From NCBI RefSeq assembly GCF_028728205.1, contig NZ_JAQYUU010000001.1, positions 1,906,082 to 1,970,081 of the forward strand: a stretch of 64,000 nucleotides of DNA. The letters are read 5' to 3'. Below the pieces are notes generated by a model. That model was given only the letters and a program-made list of their open reading frames with translations. It did no database searches and was not told the DNA's origin. Position 1 is the stretch's first letter; the number at the start of each line of letters is the position of its first letter. The stretch is from Clostridium sp. 'White wine YQ' (lineage in GTDB: Bacteria; Bacillota; Clostridia; Clostridiales; Clostridiaceae). This document shows positions 8,768 to 16,839 of this stretch, in pieces. The position numbers and the translations under genes are program-made.

Positions 8768-9112
8768 TTAGCCTGGTGGCCACTTTAAGGCCCTTCCCCC
8801 TAGCACGTGAAAATGCATATGGTTTACGGTTTGACCGCCATCTTCTCCGCAATTATTTACAATTCTATAACCACTATCCGCTATACCTAACTCACTAACT
8901 ATTTTATTAATAACTATAAAAACATGTGAAACTATTGAGGCATTATTTTCATCTAGCAAGTTCGCACTTTCAATATGGGTTTTAGGTATAACTAAAAAAT
9001 GTACTGGTGCTTCAGGACTTATATCATGAAAAGCCAAAACTTTGTCATCTTCGTAGATTTTCTTTGAAGGTATTTCTCCTTTTATTATCTTGCAAAAAAT
9101 ACAATCTTCCAC
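8768..9112 (-). CDS. hinT: HIT-family nucleotide hydrolase (HinT-like)
   Basis: A 114-residue histidine-triad protein with the zinc-binding start CIFCKIIKGEIPS, the central block HFLVIPKTHI and the catalytic triad HMHFHVLGG near the C-terminus. HinT-type enzymes cleave nucleoside phosphoramidates such as AMP-lysine; the exact substrate is inferred. It starts at GTG behind AGGAGGTG. It follows mtaB by 38 bp in the same block. Confidence 0.93.
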   Translation of the reverse strand: MEDCIFCKIIKGEIPSKKIYEDDKVLAFHDISPEAPVHFLVIPKTHIESANLLDENNASIVSHVFIVINKIVSELGIADSGYRIVNNCGEDGGQTVNHMHFHVLGGRALKWPPG

Positions 9113-9150
9113 TTTTTCACCTCCTCATATTAGTTATAAATATAATATTT

Positions 9151-10464
9151 CTAATCTATAGATATAATTTCTCCATAAGCTAGTTCATTTCCTGCAGAGT
9201 TTATTTTTACCTTAGCAATTTTACCTATAATATCTTTGCATGAAGATTTTCCAACTACTTTTATATAATTTTCTGTATATCCTTCATAAGTTCCTTCTTC
9301 TGCTTTATATTGTTGTTCAAATAATACATTTACTTCCTTATCAATGTATCTGCTTATAAACTCTTTCTCATTTTCTTCGTTTAGCTTCATTAGGAGTTTA
9401 CTTCTCTCATCCTTTGTAGTTCCGTCAATTTGTTCTTCCATTTCTGCAGCTCTAGTACCTTTTCTTGGTGAATACTTAAATATATGCATCTTGGACAATT
9501 TTATTTTCTTTAAGAACTCATATGTTTCTTCAAATTCTTCTTTTGTTTCTCCTGGGAAGCCTACAATGACATCAGTTGTAATAGCAACGTCCTTAAAATT
9601 ATCTCTCAAGAAATTAACGATATTTTCGTATTCTTCCTTTGTATATCTTCTATTCATTCTCTTTAATGTCTCATTAGCTCCACTTTGTAATGATAAATGG
9701 AAGTGTGGACATAACTTCTTAAAGTTTACTATCTTCTTTACTACTTCTTCTGTAAAGAAAGTAGGATCAATAGAACCTATTCTTACTCTTTCTATTCCAT
9801 CAATAGATTCAATTTCCTCAATAATATCTACTAAAGTAACCTTTTTATCTAAGTCTACGCCATAGGATGCTATATGTATTCCTGAAAGAATTATTTCTTT
9901 AAAACCATTTTCTGCTAAAGACTTAATTTCTGATATTACCTTGTCTGGATCTTTTGAACAAACAGCTCCTCTAGCATATGGAATTAAGCAATATGCACAA
10001 AATCTATTACATCCATCTTGAATCTTTAAAAATGCTCTCGTTTTATCTTGATATTCTTCAATTTTCAAATCTTCAAATTCATTATTTTTTAGAACTTGCC
10101 CAACTTGTATCTGCTTCTCTTTCGTTTCCTTAGCTTTATTTACCCAATAAACAATTTCGCCTTTATTCCTTGTTCCAAGAACAACATCCACGCCATCGAT
10201 ATTTCCAACTTCATCTGTCGCAATTTGAGAATAACATCCTACAACTGCGATAATTGACTCTGGACTTTGTCTTCTTCCACGAGAAATCATTTGTCTTGAT
10301 TTTTTATCTCCCATATTAGTTACCGAGCAAGTATTTATTACATAAACATCCGCCGCTTCACTATAGTCAACTATTTCATAACCTTCTCTTATGAACTTTT
10401 CCATCATAGCTTCTGATTCATATACATTAACTCTGCATCCAAGGGTAGCAAATGCAACTTTCAT
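9151..10464 (-). CDS. mtaB: tRNA t6A37 methylthiotransferase MtaB
   Basis: This radical-SAM enzyme adds a methylthio group to N6-threonylcarbamoyladenosine-37 of tRNA. The order is a UPF0004 domain with GCRVNVYESEA and GCYSQ, the radical-SAM core with the CxxxCxxC cluster motif (CNRFCAYCLIPYARG near residue 150) and a C-terminal TRAM domain (about 370-437). The N-terminal GCRVN sequence points to MtaB rather than MiaB or RimO. Its ATG shares one base with the rsmE stop (TAATG), and its AGGAGG lies inside rsmE, so translation is coupled. Confidence 0.95.
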   Translation of the reverse strand: MKVAFATLGCRVNVYESEAMMEKFIREGYEIVDYSEAADVYVINTCSVTNMGDKKSRQMISRGRRQSPESIIAVVGCYSQIATDEVGNIDGVDVVLGTRNKGEIVYWVNKAKETKEKQIQVGQVLKNNEFEDLKIEEYQDKTRAFLKIQDGCNRFCAYCLIPYARGAVCSKDPDKVISEIKSLAENGFKEIILSGIHIASYGVDLDKKVTLVDIIEEIESIDGIERVRIGSIDPTFFTEEVVKKIVNFKKLCPHFHLSLQSGANETLKRMNRRYTKEEYENIVNFLRDNFKDVAITTDVIVGFPGETKEEFEETYEFLKKIKLSKMHIFKYSPRKGTRAAEMEEQIDGTTKDERSKLLMKLNEENEKEFISRYIDKEVNVLFEQQYKAEEGTYEGYTENYIKVVGKSSCKDIIGKIAKVKINSAGNELAYGEIISID

Positions 10465-11210
10465 TAAATAATACCTCCTAAATCTCCTAACTCATATTGT
10501 AATAAAGACGCTGCAGTAAAGCCTGCTGTTTCTGTTCTTAATATTCTAGGTCCTAATGTTACAATATAAGCTCCATTTTCTTTTAATTTAATTATCTCAC
10601 TCTCTTCAAAACCACCCTCAGGTCCAATTATTATAGCCACAGTCTTAATTTTTTTATCTATATTTTTTACTAAAGTTTTTATCCCAAAATTTTCTGCATT
10701 TTCATAAGGAACCACGACTAAATCCATATTTTTTATAACTTCATTTAGTTCAAGAAAAGATAGAGGTTCATTAATTTTAGGTATTAATGTTCTTTTACAC
10801 TGCTTACAAGCCTCTAATGCAATTCTTTCAAGTCTATCTAATTTCTTAAATTCACCCTTAAGCTTAACATCAACTCTTTCAGTAACTACCGGGGTTATTT
10901 CTTTGATTCCAAGTTCCGTTCCCTTTTGAACAATTAAATCCATTTTTGATGCTTTAGGCATACCTTGAAATAAATACACTTCTAGTGGGCTTTCATTGTT
11001 AACTTCTAATTTTTCTTTTAACAACACCCTAACTTCTGACTTTGAGATTTCATCTATAATCCCTAGGTATTCATCCCCTTGTAAATTATTCACAATAATC
11101 TCTTGTCCTTCTTGTAATCTAAGAACTTTATATATGTGTTTTACATCTTCTCCTTGGATTATAGCCTCTTTTTCATCAAACAATTCATTTGGAGTAAAAA
11201 ACTTATGCAT
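10464..11210 (-). CDS. rsmE: 16S rRNA m3U1498 methyltransferase RsmE
   Basis: RsmE methylates U1498 of 16S rRNA near the decoding centre, using SAM. The 248-residue protein has an N-terminal PUA-like RNA-binding domain and a SPOUT knot domain with KASKMDLIVQKGTELGIKEI, IGPEGGFEESEI and LGPRILRTETA. AAGGAGAG precedes the ATG. It lies 12 bp after prmA and overlaps mtaB by 1 bp. Confidence 0.95.
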   Translation of the reverse strand: MHKFFTPNELFDEKEAIIQGEDVKHIYKVLRLQEGQEIIVNNLQGDEYLGIIDEISKSEVRVLLKEKLEVNNESPLEVYLFQGMPKASKMDLIVQKGTELGIKEITPVVTERVDVKLKGEFKKLDRLERIALEACKQCKRTLIPKINEPLSFLELNEVIKNMDLVVVPYENAENFGIKTLVKNIDKKIKTVAIIIGPEGGFEESEIIKLKENGAYIVTLGPRILRTETAGFTAASLLQYELGDLGGII

Positions 11211-11222
11211 TACCTTCTCTCC

Positions 11223-12164
11223 TTATTTCAACCTTGCTACTATGCAATTCCATTCCCCATCTTTATTTACTTCTAAAACTTCAAATCCGTTTTCTTCTAA
11301 ATTATTAATAACCATTTCTCTTCTATCATGAATAATTCCAGAAGTTATAAAAATACCATCTTTATCTAAGGCTTTCTTTACATCTGGGGTTAAAATGCAT
11401 ATTATTTCAGCAATAATATTTGCTACTACTAAATCAGCTTTTCCATTAACAACATCCAATAAATTTCCATGTAGTATTTCAATATTATTTACATCATTAA
11501 ATTTAAGGTTTTCCTTAGCTGAATCTACCGCTACAGGATCTAAATCAACACCAACCACATGTTTAGCCCCTAACTTTCCAGCTATTATTGCAAGTATCCC
11601 TGAACCAGTTCCAACATCAAATACTACTGAATCTTCCTTTACATATCTTTCTAATGCTTGAGCACACATTCTAGTAGTTTCATGAGTTCCAGTTCCAAAT
11701 GCCATTCCTGGATCTAATTCCACAAGTAGATCATCTTCACTTGCTTCATACTCTTCCCATATAGGCTTAATTACAATTTTTTCTCCAATCTTAGTTGGCT
11801 TATAGTATTGCTTCCAGTTATTTGCCCAGTCTTCTTCCTTCATTTCAGTAGAGATCACTTGAGCCTCACCTAAATCTATACCCATATCTTTTAATTCTTG
11901 TATCTTTTCTTCTATATATTTTAAAACTTCTGGAATATTGTCTTCCTCTGCAAAGTATCCCTTAACACAAGCTGCTTTACCTTTATATTCTAATATATTT
12001 ATATCTGCAAAATCCCAAGTTAAAGGTCCTTGTTCTCTATCTAAAATGTCATTTGGATCTTCTATTGCTACTCCCTTACAATCTAAAGCATAAAAAATAC
12101 CTGATACAGGCTCAAGTGCTTCACTTGTTGTAATAACCTTAACTTCAATCCATGTTCCTTGCAT
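11223..12164 (-). CDS. prmA: Ribosomal protein L11 methyltransferase PrmA
   Basis: PrmA trimethylates L11 with SAM. The 313-residue protein has an N-terminal substrate-recognition domain and a Rossmann methyltransferase domain, with motif I FDVGTGSGILAI near residue 178, the acidic loop VVGVDLDPVAVD and the catalytic-loop region VVANIIAEII. It heads the prmA-rsmE-mtaB-hinT-rpsU-yqeY block. In many clostridia prmA directly follows dnaJ; here an 8-kb accessory block intervenes. Confidence 0.95.
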   Translation of the reverse strand: MQGTWIEVKVITTSEALEPVSGIFYALDCKGVAIEDPNDILDREQGPLTWDFADINILEYKGKAACVKGYFAEEDNIPEVLKYIEEKIQELKDMGIDLGEAQVISTEMKEEDWANNWKQYYKPTKIGEKIVIKPIWEEYEASEDDLLVELDPGMAFGTGTHETTRMCAQALERYVKEDSVVFDVGTGSGILAIIAGKLGAKHVVGVDLDPVAVDSAKENLKFNDVNNIEILHGNLLDVVNGKADLVVANIIAEIICILTPDVKKALDKDGIFITSGIIHDRREMVINNLEENGFEVLEVNKDGEWNCIVARLK

Positions 12165-12224
12165 TTAACTTCAATCCTTTCTTTATTACAGGGCATACTT
12201 AATGTATTTTAATACTTGCCCTAT

Positions 12225-12325
12225 TATAGGGTTTTTTATAGGAAACTTAATTTATTCTTGTTTGAAAATATCAGGTTCTGGACATTTTCAGGCATGAATA
12301 AATTATTAGTTGATCTTAAAACCCT
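12225..12325 (+). repeat. Small palindromic intergenic element, family A, long form
   Basis: A 101-bp element runs from TATAGGGTTTTTTATAGG to AAAACCCT. Its outer arms are complementary, and an internal hairpin pairs GAAAATATC with GACATTTTC. The same sequence recurs in inverse orientation at 40849-40952 (long form) and at 28760-28831 (short form lacking the internal hairpin). It has no coding capacity. The rest of the prmA-tpx gap holds an inverted AGGGCA/TGCCCT near 12190-12222 and the tpx terminator. Confidence 0.8.
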
Positions 12326-12441
12326 GTTACCATTGACTAATATTATATTTTACACATAAAGGGCGTTTCTGTCTATGGGGAGGATTAACAATTTTCTCCT
12401 AAGATTTCACTCAGTTATTCAAATCTCTATTAAATAAAAAT

Positions 12442-12480
12442 GGGTTTTCCAAAAGATGAATTTAATCTTCTAGAAAACCC
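12442..12480 (-). terminator. Intrinsic terminator after tpx
   Basis: A GGGTTTTC/GAAAACCC stem (12442-12449 and 12473-12480) contains an inner AGATgaatttaATCT stem. On the minus strand it is followed by ATTTTTATTT. It lies 32 bp past the tpx stop. Confidence 0.8.
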
Positions 12481-12511
12481 TATGGGAATATGGTTGGAGC
12501 GTTAATTAATT

Positions 12512-13006
12512 TTATTTTGCTTCTTTTGCTGCATTAAGTACTGCATCAAAATCTGGTTGACTTGTTATTTCTTCTAAGTAGTCTGCATAAACAACCTTAT
12601 TATTAGAATCTACTACAAAAGCAGTTCTAGCTAATAATCCTAACTCTTTAACATATGTTCCTGTAGCCTCTCCAAAAGCTCTATCTTTGTAATCAGATGC
12701 AGTAATTACATTTTTAATTCCTTCTGCACCACACCATCTTGATTGAGCGAAAGGTAAGTCATGAGAGATTGTATATACTGTAACCCCTTGAACATTTGCT
12801 ATCTTTTCATTAAAGGTTCTAATTTCTAAATCACATACTGGTGTATCTATAGATGGAACTGTTAAAAACACTCTAACTCCACTTGTATCCTTTAATGTTA
12901 ATGGAGTTAAGTCATTTTTAGTTACCACGAAATCTCTAAATTCATCTCCTACGTTAATTTTTTGTCCTTGTAAAGTAACAGGATTTCCTTGAAATTTTAC
13001 TGTCAT
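12512..13006 (-). CDS. tpx: Thiol peroxidase Tpx
   Basis: An atypical two-Cys peroxiredoxin that reduces H2O2 and alkyl hydroperoxides with thioredoxin. It is 164 residues from the ATG at 13006 (GAGGAG upstream; the TTG at 13024 overlaps that site). Visible are the peroxidatic Cys58 in PSIDTPVCDLEIR and the resolving Cys92 in SRWCGAEG. The gene is monocistronic, with its own consensus promoter overlapped by a large dyad and a terminator behind it, which suggests stress control in this anaerobe. Confidence 0.95.
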   Translation of the reverse strand: MTVKFQGNPVTLQGQKINVGDEFRDFVVTKNDLTPLTLKDTSGVRVFLTVPSIDTPVCDLEIRTFNEKIANVQGVTVYTISHDLPFAQSRWCGAEGIKNVITASDYKDRAFGEATGTYVKELGLLARTAFVVDSNNKVVYADYLEEITSQPDFDAVLNAAKEAK

Positions 13007-13071
13007 ATTTCTATCTCCTCTCAAATTTATCTGAAATTAATATTTACTATGTTATAACTCTTTATACTTTT

Positions 13072-13116
13072 ATTATAATGGATAATATTTATTTGTCAAT
13101 AAATATTATCCATTAT
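13072..13116 (-). promoter_or_regulatory. tpx promoter overlapped by a 19-bp perfect dyad (putative operator)
   Basis: Reading the minus strand, TTGACA (13094-13099) and TATAAT (13072-13077) are separated by 16 bp. A perfect 19-bp inverted repeat with a 4-nt loop (13075-13093 and 13098-13116) has each arm reading ATAATGGATAATATTTATT. The dyad covers the spacer and both promoter elements. Each arm contains TATAATGGATAATA, loosely like Per/Fur-family boxes, but it does not match the PerR consensus exactly. Confidence 0.75.
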
Positions 13117-13138
13117 AGTTTAATTTTAACTTCTCCTA

Positions 13139-13200
13139 TATAATGCAAAAATCATATTATATCCCACTTAATCGACATGTAAATTCTTTAATGCATTATA
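13139..13200. repeat. Small inverted-repeat element, family E, short form
   Basis: A 62-bp element is bounded by TATAATGCA and TGCATTATA. The left 17 bases (to AAAAATCAT) and the right part (GACATGTAAATTCTTTAATG) are also found at 29259-29353, where the element is 95 bp because of an additional internal hairpin segment. It lies between the tpx promoter and the sigma-factor gene. Confidence 0.75.
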
Positions 13201-13289
13201 AATAAAATCCATGGTAAAATTTTATTATGAATTTTTTGGAACCAACTCTCACCTTCAACTGTCTAATAGGTGAAAAAGGAGGGATAGAA

Positions 13290-13817
13290 TTGTTTTTATT
13301 AGTTAACAAGGCTAAAAAGGGTGATAAAGAAGCCTTTTCAAAATTAATTAAAGATATACGTGTAGATTTATATAAAATCTCAAAAGGTTTTTTCAAAAAT
13401 GAAGAAGATGTTAAAGATGTAATTTCTGAGACAATATTAACCGCATATGAAAAAATCAATACATTAGAAAATGATAAACTTTTTAAGACTTGGATAATAA
13501 GAATTTTAATAAATAAGTGTAACGATACTTTTAAGAAAAATTCAAAAATAATCTTCTTAAATAATGAAATTTCTGAAATGACCCACGAAGATGATCACAT
13601 TGAATATTATGATCTCTATAATGCTATTAAGCTTCTTAATGAAGATATTCAAAATATCGTTATTTTATATTATTTTAATGATTTATCCATCAGTGAAATA
13701 TCTAAAATAACAAATATAAAAGAAGGTACCATTAAATCTCGACTAGCAAGGGGACGAGAGAAACTATATTCTATTTTAAATAATGAGAAAGAGAGGCACT
13801 ATTTAAATGATAAATAA
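13290..13817 (+). CDS. ECF-type sigma factor
   Basis: A 175-residue sigma-70-family protein with region 2 (DKEAFSKLIKDIRVDLYKIS to FKTWIIRILINKC) and region 4 with a clear HTH (LSISEISKITNIKEGTIKSR, about 135-155). It lacks regions 1 and 3, as in extracytoplasmic-function factors. I chose the TTG at 13290 because GGAGGG lies 6 nt upstream; the ATG at 13227 has no site. The stop overlaps the start of the next gene by 11 bp, the usual sigma/anti-sigma arrangement. The inducing signal cannot be read from sequence. Confidence 0.88.
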   Translation: MFLLVNKAKKGDKEAFSKLIKDIRVDLYKISKGFFKNEEDVKDVISETILTAYEKINTLENDKLFKTWIIRILINKCNDTFKKNSKIIFLNNEISEMTHEDDHIEYYDLYNAIKLLNEDIQNIVILYYFNDLSISEISKITNIKEGTIKSRLARGREKLYSILNNEKERHYLNDK

Positions 13818-15108
13818 TAGTTTTGATAATAAAATAAAAGAAACCACTTCTACACTCACACCAAGTAATGATTTTATAAATTTTACAGATGATCTTCTAA
13901 ATTCATTAGAAGATAAGAAATATAGAAAAAACAAAAAGAGAGTCCTTCCGTTAGTAGCATCTTTCACATTAATATTTGTATTACTCTCACTTTCACCTGT
14001 ATATGCAAGCTTAAATAGTATGTTTGATAAGTTTAAATCACTAAATGTATTTAATAAAAATAATAATAAGGACTATATAAACACCTTAAATACTACTATA
14101 AAGGATTCTAATTTATCTTTTACTTTTAATGACTTAGTTATTAGTGGTGATTCTCTTATATTAAGTTACAAGGTTAATTCTCCTAATAAATTCACCTCTT
14201 TACCTGGAATATGGGATTCAGATTTAGAAATTAACAATAAAACATTAAGAGATCCACTTACTACAGAATACGGAACTTTTACTTCAACTGATTCTGGTTA
14301 TACTTATGATATGGTGTCTATCATTGACATACTTGATATTAAGAACTTACAAGATGAAGAAAATTACAAACTAAATTATGAAATAAAAAATTTCGACGGA
14401 GTTAGTGGGAAATGGAACATTTCATTGAATGTCCCCAAAGATAAATTATATGATAAAGTGTATTACGCTAATACAGATAAAGCACTAAAAACTGAATATG
14501 GAGATATGCATTTTAATGAAATATCTTTAGGCCAATTTTATACCAAAGCAAAATATACTGTATCAAATGACAAATTCCCTTCGATTAACTATATTATTAG
14601 AACTGATAAAAACGAAACCTTGTATGACTATCATGGTTCCTCAGGTTTAAGTGATGGCACTACCATCGGAGAATCATATTTTTCACCTATAAAAGAAAAA
14701 CCAAACAAAATAACACTTATACCTTTTAAATATAGTGGAAACATGAATGATGGTAAACTAATTAAGGAGATTCCATCCTCAGAGCTATTAAACCTTCAAA
14801 AGCCTTATTCATTAAAAATAGATGATAAATTAACCATTAACATTTTAGATGTTTCTTATAAAAATAATGTTCTTCAAATTAAATATAGATTTGATGGAAT
14901 ATGCTTTAACCCTAATTTAATAGAATTAAGATACAATGATGGAACTTATGTAAATGAGCAGTATGGATTTAACCCCAGCTTAAGAAGATTAGATGAAGGT
15001 ACATTAACCTATGAAATAAATAATCTCGATGATTTTAAATTAGTAATTAAAGACCAAGATAACATTATACCTGAGTATGATAAACAAATAGAACTTACCG
15101 TAAAGTAG
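13807..15108 (+). CDS. DUF4179 membrane protein, probable anti-sigma factor/sensor
   Basis: A 433-residue single-pass protein. Residues 1-45 are cytosolic, a membrane helix follows at about 46-68 (VLPLVASFTLIFVLLSLSPV), and the rest is a long extracellular region rich in beta structure, matching the DUF4179 layout. Such proteins are commonly encoded immediately after ECF sigma genes and are taken to hold the sigma factor at the membrane. No zinc-binding anti-sigma HxxxCxxC motif is visible, so the role is inferred mainly from the 11-bp overlap and topology. Confidence 0.75.
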   Translation: MINNSFDNKIKETTSTLTPSNDFINFTDDLLNSLEDKKYRKNKKRVLPLVASFTLIFVLLSLSPVYASLNSMFDKFKSLNVFNKNNNKDYINTLNTTIKDSNLSFTFNDLVISGDSLILSYKVNSPNKFTSLPGIWDSDLEINNKTLRDPLTTEYGTFTSTDSGYTYDMVSIIDILDIKNLQDEENYKLNYEIKNFDGVSGKWNISLNVPKDKLYDKVYYANTDKALKTEYGDMHFNEISLGQFYTKAKYTVSNDKFPSINYIIRTDKNETLYDYHGSSGLSDGTTIGESYFSPIKEKPNKITLIPFKYSGNMNDGKLIKEIPSSELLNLQKPYSLKIDDKLTINILDVSYKNNVLQIKYRFDGICFNPNLIELRYNDGTYVNEQYGFNPSLRRLDEGTLTYEINNLDDFKLVIKDQDNIIPEYDKQIELTVK

Positions 15109-15118
15109 CTAAAAAATA

Positions 15119-15146
15119 GGACCTCTCAAACTATGTTGAGAGGTCC
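15119..15146 (+). terminator. Intrinsic terminator after the sigma/DUF4179 operon
   Basis: An 11-bp perfect stem GGACCTCTCAA/TTGAGAGGTCC has a 6-nt loop and is followed by CTTTTCTT. It lies 10 bp past the DUF4179 stop and just before the 3' end of the convergent permease gene, so it may serve both directions. Confidence 0.88.
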
Positions 15147-15162
15147 CTTTTCTTATTTAATA

Positions 15163-16569
15163 TTAATCTGGCATTAATATAAATCTTAATATAAATAGCA
15201 ATGCTAATACATACATTATAGGATGTACGTCTTTTCTTTTTCCTGTTAATAGCTTCATAATTGGATAAAATATTATACCAACAGCTATTCCATTAGCAAT
15301 TGAATATGTAAATGGCATCATTGCAATTGTAAAAAATGCTGGCAGTGCTTCGGTAAAATCTGAAAAATCTATTTCTTTTACTGAGCTAAGCATTAATACA
15401 CCTACGATAATAAGTGCTGGTGCTGTAGCACTTTGAGGAACTATTCCAATAAGTCCGCTAAAGAATAAAGACAATGCAAATAATATACTTACTACAACAT
15501 TTGAAAGGCCAGTTCTTGCTCCTGCTGCTATTCCTGCTGATGACTCAACCACTGTAGCCAAAGTAGTTGTACCTAAAGCTCCCCCTATAGTTGTAGCTAC
15601 TGCATCTGAAAATAGTGATTTTCTTAAATTCTTCGCTTCTCCATTTTCATCTAACATTCCTGATGTTTGAGCTGTTCCTACTAATGTTCCAAGTGTATCA
15701 AATAAGTCTACTAAACTCAAAGTAATAACTACCATAAATATTGTTAAGGCTGCTCCTAAGACCCCTCCGCCATTATGGCTTAACAATCCTTTAAAGTCTT
15801 GAGCAAAGAAAGTTTGTCCTATTGGTGGTAACGAAAATACTTGAATACCTGATAACTTTGTTATTCCCATTGGTATTCCAATTATAGTTGTTATTATTAT
15901 TCCAATTAACATGGCTCCTTTTATATTTCTAGCCATTAAAATTCCTATTATTATAATACCTATTATAGTTAATATAACTGCACCATTCTTAAAATCACCA
16001 AATGCCACTAAAGTTGCTGGGTTAGCGACAATAATTCCACCATTTTTTAATCCTATAAGTGATATAAACAAACCTATTCCTGCAGTTATTGCATATTTCA
16101 AGTTTTGCGGCATAGCATAAACTATTTTCTCTCTTATTGAAGTAAGAGTGATAACAATAAATAGAATACCTGAAACTGATACTGCTGCTAAGCCTTGTTG
16201 CCAAGTATAACCTAATTTTAAACATATATTAAATGTAAAGAAACTTACTAAGCCTAGTCCTGGTGCTAGAACAAATGGCATATTAGCATAGAAAGCCATA
16301 ATAAGTGTTCCAACTGCAGCTGCAATACATACAGAAGCAAATGCTGAACCTATTATAGGATCTGATGCAATTGTTAAATTTGCAGCCTCATCACCTTTTA
16401 AGCCAAGTGAATTCATTCCACCTAGTTTCAATATGTTAGGGATTACTAATAAGGCATATGCAATTGTTACAAATGTTGTAAACCCTCCTAAAACTTCTGT
16501 TTTAACATTTGTTTTGTTTTCTTTAAGTTTAAACACTCTCTCAAAGAAATTAGTTTTTGAATTATCCAT
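15163..16569 (-). CDS. pbuG: NCS2-family guanine/hypoxanthine permease
   Basis: A 468-residue transporter of the AzgA/PbuG type with about 12-14 membrane helices. Family marks include TEVLGGFTTFVTIAYALLVI near the N-terminus, FVLAPGLGLVSFF and SLVDLFDTLGTLVGTA, plus the late block ESSAGIAAGARTGL. It should import guanine or hypoxanthine with protons. I used the ATG at 16569 because AGGAGG lies 10 nt upstream; the longer frame runs into the leader. A guanine-type riboswitch and terminator lie in the leader, matching the substrate. Confidence 0.93.
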   Translation of the reverse strand: MDNSKTNFFERVFKLKENKTNVKTEVLGGFTTFVTIAYALLVIPNILKLGGMNSLGLKGDEAANLTIASDPIIGSAFASVCIAAAVGTLIMAFYANMPFVLAPGLGLVSFFTFNICLKLGYTWQQGLAAVSVSGILFIVITLTSIREKIVYAMPQNLKYAITAGIGLFISLIGLKNGGIIVANPATLVAFGDFKNGAVILTIIGIIIIGILMARNIKGAMLIGIIITTIIGIPMGITKLSGIQVFSLPPIGQTFFAQDFKGLLSHNGGGVLGAALTIFMVVITLSLVDLFDTLGTLVGTAQTSGMLDENGEAKNLRKSLFSDAVATTIGGALGTTTLATVVESSAGIAAGARTGLSNVVVSILFALSLFFSGLIGIVPQSATAPALIIVGVLMLSSVKEIDFSDFTEALPAFFTIAMMPFTYSIANGIAVGIIFYPIMKLLTGKRKDVHPIMYVLALLFILRFILMPD

Positions 16570-16644
16570 CTCAATGTTTCCTCCTAAGTAAAATAAAAAA
16601 ATTAGATTTAATAATCTAATTACTTGTTTTCGTTGCATCAAAAA

Positions 16645-16679
16645 GCACCAGCTTAGTTTAGGTAAACCAAAGCTGGTGC
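16645..16679 (-). terminator. Riboswitch-controlled leader terminator of the purine permease
   Basis: A perfect 10-bp stem GCACCAGCTT/AAGCTGGTGC with a 15-nt loop is followed on the minus strand by UUUUU. It lies between the purine aptamer and the permease start, the expected expression-platform position. Confidence 0.9.
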
Positions 16680-16709
16680 CACTCTTGGGTAAGCGATACC
16701 ATTGATTTA

Positions 16710-16777
16710 CCCATAGAGAGAACTTTTACGGAATCCTCGTAGAAACATCTGAACCTTATCATCAGATATATATGGGC
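16710..16777 (-). ncRNA. Purine riboswitch aptamer, predicted guanine-specific
   Basis: Reading the minus strand, P1 is formed by GCCCATA and TATGGG. P2 is a perfect ATCTGA/TCAGAT stem whose loop TGATAAGGT matches the L2 consensus. The joining segment GTTTCTAC matches J2/3. The P3 loop contains CCGTAAA, the L3 consensus for the kissing interaction. The base before TATGGG is C, corresponding to the C74 specificity position, so guanine or hypoxanthine rather than adenine is predicted. The downstream GGGTAA can pair either in P1 or with TTACCC, giving a switching path to the terminator. Confidence 0.88.
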
Positions 16778-16802
16778 TAGGACTTTTCTTTTCAACTAGA
16801 CT

Positions 16803-16832
16803 ATTATAATAACACTCATGGGGAAATGTCAA
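16803..16832 (-). promoter_or_regulatory. Promoter of the riboswitch-permease transcript
   Basis: TTGACA (16827-16832, minus strand) and TATAAT (16803-16808) are separated by 18 bp. Transcription would start about 20 bases upstream of the aptamer. The -35 box lies only 8 bp past the yaaA stop. Confidence 0.85.
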
Positions 16833-16839
16833 CAAGCAA

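Noticed and set aside
13196-13459. Minus-strand open frame opposite the ECF sigma gene start
   Set aside because: It is antisense to a clear sigma factor and runs into the family E element; no ribosome binding site.
16710-16777. Leader as an adenine or ykkC-type riboswitch
   Set aside because: The L2, J2/3 and L3 elements fit the purine class, and the specificity base is C, which predicts guanine.
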